Assembly: GCA_014058105.1 (NCBI GenBank)
Contig: JACGCM010000452.1
Coordinates: forward strand, 2,356,001 to 2,420,000
DNA length: 64,000 nucleotides
Direction: 5' to 3'
From: Kingdonia uniflora
Taxonomy: Eukaryota > Streptophyta > Magnoliopsida > Ranunculales > Circaeasteraceae
The notes beneath the pieces are model-generated. The model worked only from the letters and a program-made list of their open reading frames with translations. It was not told where the DNA came from and searched no databases. The position numbers were made by a program, and so were the translations under genes. Of this stretch, positions 55,208-64,000 are shown one piece after another. The first letter of the stretch is position 1, and each line of letters opens with the position of its first letter.

Positions 55208-55873
55208 ATATTTGATTAAGGGAAGTGGGTTTACAAAAAATTAAAAAAATCTCAAGGGAAAGCGCATAGCATAAAATTGCTTGAACAACTATCATATTCA
55301 AAATGATGATAATAAACAAAGTTGAGGCAATTTTGTCCCAAGTGTCATACACACCAGCGGGTTAACATACAAAACATAAAGTTTTTCAACATATGTTGTA
55401 AGCTGACAATATTAGCAACCATAATGTAGGTATATGTACGAAGCTAAATATGAGTGTTTATTGTATATCTCATTTGAAGATCATGGTCGAGGTCAGGGTT
55501 TTCAATTTTCTATTAAATGCATTTTGTGCTGTTACGTTGTTCCCTACAGACTAGCGGTATACTAGGCTGACCTTTCTAGGTTGGCTTTGAGTTCTAGTTG
55601 TCATCCGTTGATTACAAACATGAGCTGAGGAATGTGTGATGAGTTGGCATTTTAACTAATACAAGTGAATATGTGGTTAATTTCTTTTCCTATTTTGTCA
55701 TTATCTCTCTTCTTCTTCTATCACTAACTTATGTATAATCTAATTAGAGTATCGTTCTCCTAAACTTTATAAATGCACAACTTCGATAAATGCACATTTT
55801 AAGCGGTCTGAAGAGTGTACATTTAGATAGGTTTCATTGCAAGTTATTTGACATTTTCATTTAATTTTGATAG

Positions 55874-56220
55874 GGTTACCAGACTGCACCGAGATAGTGA
55901 TCGACGTGTTGACTCACCCTAGACATCCGGGATATGTTGTCATCCCGTCAGAGATGAGCGATGATTACGTCCAATTAGTCAAGATGAGTGGGGCAAATGT
56001 TATCTCGTTCATTTACAACCGTCCCTTACAGAAGATCTTAAAGGTAACTTTTTTTTCTTTCTTTCAATAAAACACTAAATTTATTATGCATTTTTTTCCC
56101 CTTTCAAAAACTTATAATGAATTGAAATATGCAGAAAGTAAAAGGTGCAGCGGCATAATTTTTACAGAAGGCACGGATAGAGACGGGTCGTATTTTAATA
56201 CGGCCAAGGTCATCTATAAG
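55874..56220 (+). pseudogene. Two exon-like segments of an unidentified gene
   Basis: Exon 1 (about 55874-56046) reads 'GLPDCTEIVIDVLTHPRHPG' and 'MSDDYVQLVKMSGANVISFI' between an acceptor (TTTTGATAG) and a donor (AAG|GTAACT). Exon 2 (about 56134-56220) follows a TGCAG acceptor, contains an in-frame TAA, and ends AAG|GTAACT. The reading looks like real protein but I do not recognise the family. It may be a captured gene piece. Confidence 0.35.
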
Positions 56221-56527
56221 GTAACTATTAATGCACTAAACTAAGGGATTCGATTCAACCCACTTAGCTTACATATAGTTTTATGAACCACCTTTTAGAG
56301 ATGTATGCACACTTTCAACTTCAATGTCATTAAGAGGATAGTTTTGTACAGTGAATTTACATACCAAAATCTATGAAGAACAACAACCTAATCGAACTTG
56401 GATAAGAGAGTGAACAATGATCATAAACATCACTTGCATTAAAGGGATACTTGAGCTTACATAATTATAAGCTCAAGCATACTTCACATACCACACAAGG
56501 CAAACATATAAAAAGACAATCATGTAA

Positions 56528-56640
56528 TGCAATCGAATGAGCCAAAATTAGTTTTTTTGTTACGTAATTTTTCTTTTGTATTTTCAAGCAAGGAATTTCA
56601 ATTTCAATCATGTAATGCAATTTCAATTATGTAATGTAAA
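56528..56640 (+). repeat. About 100-bp direct repeat, right copy
   Basis: Matches 53056-53158 (GCAATCGAATGAGCCAAAAT...AATTTCAATTATGTAA). Confidence 0.75.
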
Positions 56641-56769
56641 TACAATTTCAATAAAGATGATTTCAATTTCAAAAATATAATTTCATTAACTTAAATTGCA
56701 TTCGTAAATAATTCAAAATATAATTGTATTTCCAGTATAAATCCCCTAAACTTCCACCTAACTAATAAT

Positions 56770-57949
56770 CTCCTAAACCCTCATCATCAAAGTTACCCGT
56801 TTGGCTAGCCAAAGGACTATCCAAATTACCCGAAGCATTACGAATACAAACGATGTTAAAAGAGGAACCTTGATAGTGAATTCTTGCTTCCATTTTTGCA
56901 AAAAAATCACTTTTCATTTACTTATAATATCGCGCGATTTTGGGCTCCATAGTAGTTGTGTCAATGGATATAATTTGCATCTCTTGCTTCCTTATCTCAA
57001 TTTCTGCATGTTATTTGTAAAGGTAAAAACTCTCCATCTTGCTCGGGCAAACTCATCTTTACTCTTCTAGCATTGTTTATCATATTCATTCTTCTCTTCC
57101 TTCTCTTTAATCTTCATGGTGACCGATTCACTGAAACTCTCCGAGATTTTGGTAGTCGCATTCATAACTTGATCAAAATAGGTATTTAGACTCTGCATTT
57201 TCTTATCTATCTTTTGGCCTGGTGAACAGTTACCATCTATGGATTAAACATAAAGTGGTATTGCATCTCCATCTTCACCTTTGCATTTGCTTTCTTCACC
57301 TTCTAGGTTCATATCCAACGAAGACCCCGAGCTTGAATTTTTTTCGGGTTTTTTGGCCTTGTTACTTGATTCACCCAATGTTTTTTTTCTGTAAAATCCA
57401 TCCACTTTGGATGTTTTGACAAGATTTTCCATGTATGGAAAAAAGAAATTGACGTCGATGTTTCTCTTTTAGTTCGAAAGTTGCCTTAAACAATTCATTT
57501 GCATGAGACTCCTGCAAATGATTAATCAAAAATTAAAACATAATGTATAAAATAATATTGCTAACAAAATGTAAGAAATAAGTATACCATGTCTTTATCG
57601 TCAACGCATTCTCTGCTCTTAACCGTGGCAAACACCTTAGTCTTCATTAATGAGAAATGAATGGTGAATTTGTTGATCACGATCATACGCGCTTTAAGAA
57701 AATTTATGGTTCTTGTACAACCAGTTGATTTCTTGGTGAATTCATCCAATATATTTTGCCAAAAAACATGACTCTTTTGAGAATTTCCGATTTGAGTATT
57801 CACCGAGACATAACACCACAATGCAGCAATAATGATGTCTTCAACATCCAACTAATTATTTGATTCCGCCTCTGCGCATACCGGTATGTCGGTGGTTTAA
57901 TTTCTTGAGTTGATGGAACGGAAGTTTCAAATGAGTTTTTAGACTCCAT
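56770..57949 (-). pseudogene. PIF/Harbinger ORF1 (Myb/trihelix-like DNA-binding protein)
   Basis: The ATG at 57949 opens a short N-terminus ('MESKNSFETSVPSTQEIKPP'). After a frameshift near 57855 comes 'LDVEDIIIAALWCYVSV', 'GNSQKSHVFWQNILDEF' and 'TRTINFLKARMIVINKF', the trihelix pattern of plant PIF ORF1. The Lys/Ser-rich linker ('KAKKPEKNSSSGSSLDMNLE') reaches a TAA at 57241. Beyond it lies a charged C-terminus ('TMKIKEKEEKNEYDKQC') to about 56770. ORF1 helps the transposase bind DNA in active elements; this copy is broken. Confidence 0.75.
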
Positions 57950-58398
57950 GAAAGGTGAGTGTGAGGGAGTGTTGAGAGATGAGAGTTGAACAATTGAGAA
58001 ATGAGAGTTTAAAATTATAGATTATGAGCTTTGGGAGTTAAGAGAAGAAAGAATTAGGGTTTTAAAGAGTTGGAAAAAACTAATCGTTTGGCACTTGAGA
58101 AGATAGAATAAGACTCAGTTCAAAGGGGCTTGTCGAGAAGGCGCGTGCCTCCGGGATAGGTGCGCATTGCAGCGCCATTTTAGTTTAGGCGAGCAGACTT
58201 TTGCTTGGGTGCCTGTCGTGAAGGCGTGTGGCCTTCGTAGTAGGCGTCTATATCGACTGGAGATTTTCCCATTGTGTGTGAATTCTCATATTTTTGGTGA
58301 GTAGGGGTGGGAATATGAATCTCCAGTCGCCTGTTGGAGCTGATTTAAGAGGTGAGTGTGAGGATCCCACTCCCACTCACCTCTATTGGAGATGATCG

Positions 58399-59006
58399 TA
58401 GGTTGTGCTTAGTTTACCGTAAGCCAGTGCAAATACATCTCGGTGCATTAGTTTGGCACTTGAGGCTGATTGGTTGGGGGAGATGCGCGTAGTGGGGTTA
58501 AAAATTCAATTAAGACCAAAACTGTACTTGGGTGCAAGCAAAATTATACTGCAACAACTTGCATCCTCTCTATTACAATAGATTAAACTTAAATTTCATA
58601 TCTAAAAAAAACTCTTCAAAAAAAAATCTACTTTCTCTCTCCCTCATATTTCAAATTTATAACACACACTCTCTCTCTTTCTCACTCTCTCTCTCTTTCA
58701 TGGTGGCACAAGCATGGTAACTGATGATGGGTGCAGAATAGGCCAAATTGGCAATCGATGATGGCGCTGTTGTCGTTTAAGGTGGTACTGAAAACGGGTT
58801 TTAGGAAAGATAAAATAATCACGAATTTCATCGACAAAGGCGAATGAACTGTTAGTACATACTTGCTTGCGATTGCAGATACGAACTAATCATCCTTAGC
58901 GGGATGCATTACAAGTAAGTACATTGCAACTAGATGCATTCCAACTCGGTGCAATCGTACTGGCTTGCGAAATGCATCCCCTTCCGGTGAACCAAGCACA
59001 ACCTTA
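58399..59006. mobile_element. Inverted-repeat DNA element (MITE-like), 608 bp
   Basis: Left end TAGGTTGTGCTTAGTTTACC and right end GGTGAACCAAGCACAACCTTA are inverted copies of each other. Further pairing exists inside (AAGCCAGTGC against GTACTGGCTT, ATCTCGGTGCA against AACTCGGTGCA). No transposase. No target duplication was found; the left end abuts the PIF element end. A (TC)-rich stretch occurs at 58640-58700. Confidence 0.6.
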
Positions 59007-59698
59007 CAAAAGGTTACAAGTTACAGAGTCTTGAATATCTTACATCGAGGTAGGGATCTGATTTACTGCCCCAGCTAACTCATGTGCTACAAGATTAAGA
59101 TTTATAGGCAAATAACAACTACTGAGGTTATGTTTGGTTCACCACATGGGTCTGCAAATGCACCACCATGCAGGTGTTTGTAAATTTTAGGTGATTGTTT
59201 TAGGCCTCTACATAAGGGTGCAGTACATGGGGTTGCAGCAAATCCAAATTTTGTTAACAATTCTTTGTATTGGGCTGCAGCAAAAAAATAAGAATGGATT
59301 GGGATACGCTCAAAACTGGGACACTCTCTAGTAACCGTCCAAACAGATGGATCAGATGTATTGAAGAGATGCAACTTTGCCTACTTATCAAATTGACGTG
59401 TCTCCTTCCATCTCCCTATTATTTATTAATTTGAATCTTAATAGTAACCTCTTAGAACATCAACATCATGTTAGCTATCTTAGCGATAGCTAGCCAAAAT
59501 GCTTAATTTTCCCTTTTTTAGCATCATTAACATAGCTTTTGGGATTCTATCAAGATTTTTTCCCATTACATGTACCGATCTAATGTAAACCCTTTCTCTT
59601 ACGTCATCTACTATTTTGAGCATTAAAATAATGACAGTTGTTTTTACCCTCTATTTTGAGTATTTATCTTCTCAAATATCTCTCTAGTGGGCCCATAA
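59007..59698. other. Spacer without recognised genes
   Basis: Contains a TATGTTTGGTTCACC string at 59129 like the ends of the preceding element, perhaps the end of a relative. No coding region was seen. Confidence 0.3.
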
Positions 59699-60323
59699 TT
59701 GTTAGTTGAATAATTCTCACGCCTTTTCAATATGAGCAACTACACTAGCCTACTCTTAGCCTTCGAAGACATACTAGATATTCAAAGACTTCCAAACAGC
59801 TTGATGTAACTTTCCAGAACTACAGCAAGACTACCTTCGAGTCTACCAAAGCCTCGACCGCCGCTTTAGTCCAGCTCAATGCCTAGTCAAAGGTAGACAA
59901 CTCTGGCAGAACTGACTTCCATACAAGACAAATGTAAAGAAGGATACACTTATAACTTGACCTTTCTATAGTAACATCACTTTTCCTATTTTATATAAAT
60001 AGGGGAGGAGAGCTACTATAGAGAGGTTGAGAAATTTTTCCCCAGATACACCCTTGAGAAACTCTGACAACCTTCGAGCACCTTCTAAAGATTGAAGATT
60101 AAGCCTACTCAAACCTTTATTCATAATCTCATGCATTTATACAATCTCATCTTAAAAATCTTCACTAGAGGTCGTGAAGGAATCCTATTCTAGGACTCCA
60201 CGCAAGAGTGTCTACTAGATGTTTTTTATATTTTTAATAAATACGCCTGTTAGAACCCCTAGGCGAGTATTGACTCAGTGCTGTAAGAGTTTAATCTCCT
60301 CTCTACAAGATTATTCCCCTACA
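59699..60323 (+). repeat. 5' LTR of a second Tat-type element (left end uncertain)
   Basis: The right end TTCCCCTACA abuts a Tat-type primer site. A TATA box (TTTTATATAAATAGG) lies at about 59990-60003. The left end at TGTTAGTTGAAT is only the best candidate; no duplication can be tested because the element is truncated. Confidence 0.5.
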
Positions 60324-60325
60324 TT

Positions 60326-60339
60326 TGGCGGCGTCTGTG
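60326..60339 (+). other. Primer-binding site of the second Tat-type element
   Basis: TGGCGGCGTCTGTG, compared with TGGCACCGTCTGTG at 5670, two bases after the LTR end. Confidence 0.75.
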
Positions 60340-60386
60340 CTATTACCATTACTTTCTATAACTTTACCAAACCTTGCTCTTCTTCA

Positions 60387-61400
60387 ATGGCTCCTACCCT
60401 TCATTTGACCTCAGATATAGAAGGAGCCTTGACTGACGACATCACTGCCCAACTTGCCCTAATGCGCAAACAGTTCGCTCTGGCTGAAGAAAGACACACC
60501 AACCAGCTTCGCTACGAATGCGAAGCCTGACGATGAGAGCTCAAAAATGAACATCAGCGCCACATCGAAGAAATAGAAAGATACCACCTTGACTTTGAAG
60601 AACTTTAAAACTCTGCCCAGGGTTTATAAAAAAACAAGCACATAACACCCCCACCCTTCTAGAGCTCCCAGTCCCTCGTGGATATCTGCTCGTACGTGCT
60701 TAGGTCCCCACCCCTGAACAGAGGTACTTCCGATCCATCTAGGTACCGAAGGTATCCACAATCCCATACCCAGAGGCTCGGTACACTTAGGTGTTCCCGC
60801 TTCTAAAGCTTCAAGTGACTTCACTCTGCGAACATTCAGACCCCTAATCAAAGACCACCCCGTAAATGGATAGGCGAGTGCAGTGCAGAAGATACCCCTA
60901 GGCCGAAACCAAATCGACCTCAGACACATCACTCCCCCCCTCGAGTGGCTTATGTAATACAACAAGAGCTCGATCAACAAATCAAAGCTGCCATCCGGAT
61001 CAGCTCGATCCCATCCCCTAACTCTTATAGTCGACTTAACAACCCAACCTGCATAAAACTATTAGCCATCGAAGTCCCTTTAACTTTCCATATTCCAAAA
61101 AATATATAAATACCAAAATACCGACCCACAGACCCACGTCCTCGAGTTCCAAAACTCGATAAACCTCTGTTCGCTAGTCGATCACATCCTTTGTCGAATG
61201 TTCCCCACTAGCCTCACAAATAGTCTACTCAAGTGGTATCATAGCCTACCCAATAGATCTATTTGAAGCTTCGAAAACTTGTATTGTTTGTTCATATCTC
61301 ACTTCGCATTCCATAAGGATCGAAAGGTCAGAGTCGATGCCCTCTTCAACATTCGAAAGACACAAGCAGAAACACTTTCTTCAAATTTTACCCGTTTCTT
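60387..61400 (+). pseudogene. Gag fragment of the second Tat-type element
   Basis: From the ATG at 60387 a charged N-terminus ('LALMRKQFALAEERHTNQLR') runs into stops. At about 61115-61400 the gag core can be followed across shifts: 'DPQTHVLEFQNSINLCSLVD', 'TNSLLKWYHSLPNRSI' and 'DALFNIRKTQAETL'. The copy stops near 61400, where unrelated sequence begins. It belongs to a different family from the 5070-20923 element. Confidence 0.65.
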
Positions 61401-62549
61401 TTTTTCTTTTAGTTTTGAACAGATTTATAACTTTGCTTGGATTTCTTGTCTCCCTAAAATTAGGGAAACAACTTGGGTGTGGGATTAGAGATGAATTGGC
61501 TCTTTCTTCCTCTTATATTGATTGGGTTTGGAGATAGTTTTTTTTGTTTGGTATCCAATTTGGAGGGAATGATGGAAAAAACTTGGGAAGGATAACAAAG
61601 TGAACTGATGTTTAAGCAGAAAAAGCGGGGGAGTTTTGATTACCGCGTGGGCTTTAAAATACCACGCAATATTTAAAAGTCTGATAAATTATTGTAAAAA
61701 AAGCGTGTTAGTGCTACTCGCCGAACTGCTCGAAGAGTAAAGTTTGAGTTGGGTTTTTTTTGTTCTGATGTGTGGCCAGGAAAACCTAACCTACACACAA
61801 CTGTTGGAGATGCTCTAAAATGGGACGCGCCTAAAAATAGTTCAATGTTCAAGGCAAAAGCTCTAAGAGCATCATCAATAGTTTTCTCAATACTTGAAAA
61901 AACACATGTCACGTATGAGTATTCAATTTTTTGGCCTCCAGCAGTTGCCTCAATATTTGAATCTCATACTTAAAATTTCAAGCATCAGCCTTGAAATTCA
62001 AGCCTGGTGCTTAAATGTTGAGTTTGAAGTCAGGCACATAACTTTTTATGTGCCTGAAACATTTTATTATCAGGCGCATAACTCTTATGCATATGTTGAT
62101 TTTAAGCAACTTGAATATGCACATGAAGGTCTGCCTTCCAACAGCTATAAACGACTAGATTTGCTTTTACCACTCAATTCACTTCATCATTTTCCCTCTA
62201 ACACCATAAAAACCACCCAAGAACACATCTATTCTCCCTAAAATTTCAAAACTCCAATTACTTCATCGTAGTGGGAGTTGTGTTCATTTCATCTTATGCA
62301 ATGCTCAATTATTATCACATAAATTTGTTTAAGAAATGTGTTACAAAACTTAAAATTAGTATTTTGAAAACATAAAATCAAAATTGATTTATTAGGCATG
62401 AAATTGAAATTACATTAAAGACGAATTTGAATTACACTGAAGAAGAAATTGTAATTACATTGAAGTAGAAATTATGTGCCTCCATAGGCATTCTATAAAT
62501 GTGCAACGAGGTTCTTTCGAAGAGACTCGTGCTTCACCTTATCCGTTAT
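61401..62549. other. Spacer with inverted-repeat element ends
   Basis: TGTTGGAGATGCTC at 61802-61815 is followed by TAA: a PIF-type MITE right end, but its left end was not found. GAGCATCATCAATAG near 61868 looks like a left end of another such element. No genes were recognised. Confidence 0.4.
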
Positions 62550-63153
62550 TGTTTGTGATCCAGGAGGATGTAGGTTATTTTGATATTTTGTCAAAGTCGT
62601 TCGAACGAGGTTGATAATCGTTCGAACGACCAAATTCCATCCCACTGGAATTTTAACCCAGAGCCATTTTTCGTTCGAATGACTTATATTTTCGTTCGAA
62701 CGAATTATTTTCATGCCACTGGAATTTTGGCCCAAAGCCATATTTCGTTCGAACGAGTTGGGCTTTCGTTCGAACGATCAGGCAAGTTTATAGGGTTTTA
62801 TACTAAATAGTCATAATGTCATTCGAACGACTCCCTAGTTCGTTCGAACGACTTTGGCACTGTTTTGGAGTCTCAGGCATTGATTTGCCTCGAGATCCAT
62901 TCTTTTATGATTTTCGAGTTCCCTAGTAAATAAATGGAACATATGTTATTTTCTAAGTTATGTTAGATCTGAAAAGAGTTCTGAGAGAAGCCTAGGGTTT
63001 GAGAGTTTTCATTGTAATTACTTAAAGTTTAAGTAATTGAATCTCTATTTTTGCAAATCTAATTGGTGTTCTTCGTGTTCCTCTACTAACTAAAAGCTTC
63101 TCAATCGTATTGTGGATTAAGTAGTATAAGTTTTCCAGTTTCGATTCTCGGGG
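62550..63153 (+). repeat. 5' LTR of the right-edge Ty3/gypsy element (right end approximate)
   Basis: Starts TGTTTGTGATCCAGG, carries the TTCGAACGA array about 50-300 bp inside, and ends near TTTCGATTCTCGGGG. The solo LTR at 54550-55207 ends TCGATTCTCAACA when read on the same strand. No clear primer site was seen, so the right end is approximate. Confidence 0.55.
62600..62848 (+). repeat. TTCGAACGA array, four pairs, exact 74-bp period
   Basis: TTCGAA cores start at 62600, 62621, 62674, 62695, 62748, 62769, 62822 and 62843, i.e. spacings 21, 53, 21, 53, 21, 53, 21. Most cores are extended to CGTTCGAACGA. CACTGGAATTTT(G/A)(G/A)CCCA lies between pairs 1-2 and 2-3. Confidence 0.95.
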
Positions 63154-63255
63154 GGTTGATTGTGGTTTATGGTTCTTACACGTGACCGTCTCAAGCAAAC
63201 GAAGGAGAAGTTAGCGAGTCTGTTGACGATTCATCGCAAACCTAATTAAAAGAAG

Positions 63256-64000
63256 ATGGACAATTTGGAGATGGACGAGGCCAACGATCGACTCACACTT
63301 TTGGAAATGATAATTTATGACCTAACTTCTACTGTAGGAGAGTTAGTTGAGCAATTGTGTCTCACAAACCTCGCGAAGGCTTCCACTTCGGCGACACGGC
63401 GAGGCTGCTCTCATCGGCGAGGCCGCTCGAGGATAAAAGGGGTTTTAATGGGGGATGGAGACATCGATAATACGGGGATAAATAATGATTTTAGTGATGT
63501 CAATTCCGTCAAGGAACGCCCAGGTTTTGGTAAGTCAATGAATCCTAAGCGTCTTCGTCTTGGCTTTAAGATTGAGATTCTAATTTTCGATGGTTTTGTC
63601 GACACCGAGAAATTAGATAATTGGTTAGATAGGTTGAAGACCTATTTTTTTATTGATGAATATTCCAACGCTCATAAGATTTGCTTATCTACTTTGAAAT
63701 TTACAAGTCACTCACTCACGTGGTAGAAATCCTATCGGAAATGACATGATGTCGGAAGTCTGAGTTTGAAGGAATTTAAGGTCTTGGTGAAGAAACAATT
63801 CTATCCAATTGGGTATGAACATGAACGATGGTACAAATGGTACAACTTGCGCCAACGGTTTGGGTAATCCGTACAATAATTCACTGTGAAGTTTCATAAC
63901 CAAGCATTGGTTTTGGATATTGACGTGGAGGAGTACGATGTGTTCATGAAGTATACGGGGGGTTTATCGGAGTCCATTCGAAGAGAATTAAAGCTCTTCA
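63256..64000 (+). pseudogene. Gag of the right-edge Ty3/gypsy element (partial)
   Basis: The ATG at 63256 starts 'MDNLEMDEANDRLTLLEMII' and runs 156 codons to a TAG, passing a basic Arg-rich stretch and the gag core ('IEILIFDGFVDTEKLDNWLD', 'THSLTW'-like end). The same frame continues after the stop with 'LKEFKVLVKKQFYPIGYEHE' and 'YDVFMKYTGGLSESIRREL' up to the edge, again with stops. Typical Retrotrans_gag; the rest lies outside the window. Confidence 0.8.

Larger units (their letters stand above)
53159..56527. other. 3.4-kb insert of unknown nature in the PIF element
   Basis: Bracketed by about 100-bp direct repeats, it holds two related upstream-like segments (from 53220 and 53998), a (TC)16 tract at 53577-53608, a solo LTR (54550-55207) and two spliced-looking exons (55874-56046 and 56134-56220). 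No transposon ends were identified. Confidence 0.4.
50960..58397. mobile_element. PIF/Harbinger DNA transposon, decayed, with later insertions
   Basis: The transposase (51161-53072, plus) and the Myb/trihelix-like ORF1 (56770-57949, minus) point at each other inside ends related to the MITE at 35128-35512. The right end (CACTCACCTCTATTGGAGATGATC at 58374-58397) is clear. At the left only subterminal sequence (TTGGACTCCAACA near 51007) is recognisable; the outer repeat has decayed. Two solo LTRs and a 3.4-kb insert were added later. The ORF pair is the standard PIF/Harbinger set. Confidence 0.75.

Noticed and set aside
61802..61882. A complete MITE between the two GAGCATC/GATGCTC ends
   Set aside because: The ends point away from each other and belong to different elements; neither partner end was found.

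Overview
The window is nuclear DNA of a flowering plant, most likely a eudicot. The evidence is a spliced mitochondrial glutaredoxin gene with AT-rich introns, remains of S-protein-homologue (Self-incomp_S1) genes, and plant-type Ty3/gypsy, solo-LTR, PIF/Harbinger, hAT, LINE and Helitron sequences. No rRNA, tRNA, CRISPR array or prokaryotic operon is visible.

Only one gene looks intact: GRXS15, a CGFS-type monothiol glutaredoxin on the minus strand. Its six coding exons lie between 36229 and 50234 and join to 171 codons plus stop, with matching splice phases. Intron 3 is about 9 kb because it holds two short LTR elements. Intron 1 holds a LINE fragment. A decayed PIF/Harbinger transposon (about 50960-58397) sits just upstream of the putative 5' UTR exon.

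Layout. 1-3523: decayed Ty3/gypsy element on the minus strand, cut by the window edge. 4339-21040: an S1-family pseudogene broken by a solo LTR (target duplication TAGGT) and by a 15.85 kb Tat-type Ty3/gypsy element (5070-20923, duplication GTTTT). The Tat element carries an antisense ORF region and two nested solo LTRs. 21723-31128: probable non-autonomous Helitron on the minus strand with pieces of three unrelated plant genes in one orientation, later hit by a 3.04 kb solo LTR (duplication ACAAA). 31401-33674: gag-only LTR element (duplication TACTC). 33938-34281: a second S1-family pseudogene. 34888-35712: hAT-like element (duplication CAAATAAG) with a PIF-type MITE nested inside. 36106-50940: GRXS15. 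50960-58397: PIF/Harbinger remains with broken transposase and antisense ORF1, two solo LTRs and an unexplained 3.4 kb insert. 58399-59006: inverted-repeat element. About 59.7-61.4 kb: second Tat-type fragment. 62550-64000: start of a Ty3/gypsy element running off the right edge.

The clearest unexplained structure is a family of TTCGAA palindrome arrays inside LTRs. In three related LTRs the palindromes come in pairs 20-21 bp apart, with pairs 51-53 bp apart. In the unrelated 3 kb solo LTR they alternate at 20 and 30 bp. The sequence between palindromes is less conserved than the spacing, which fits helically phased protein-binding sites. The second notable item is the gene-capturing Helitron between two S1-family pseudogenes that were probably once tandem neighbours.
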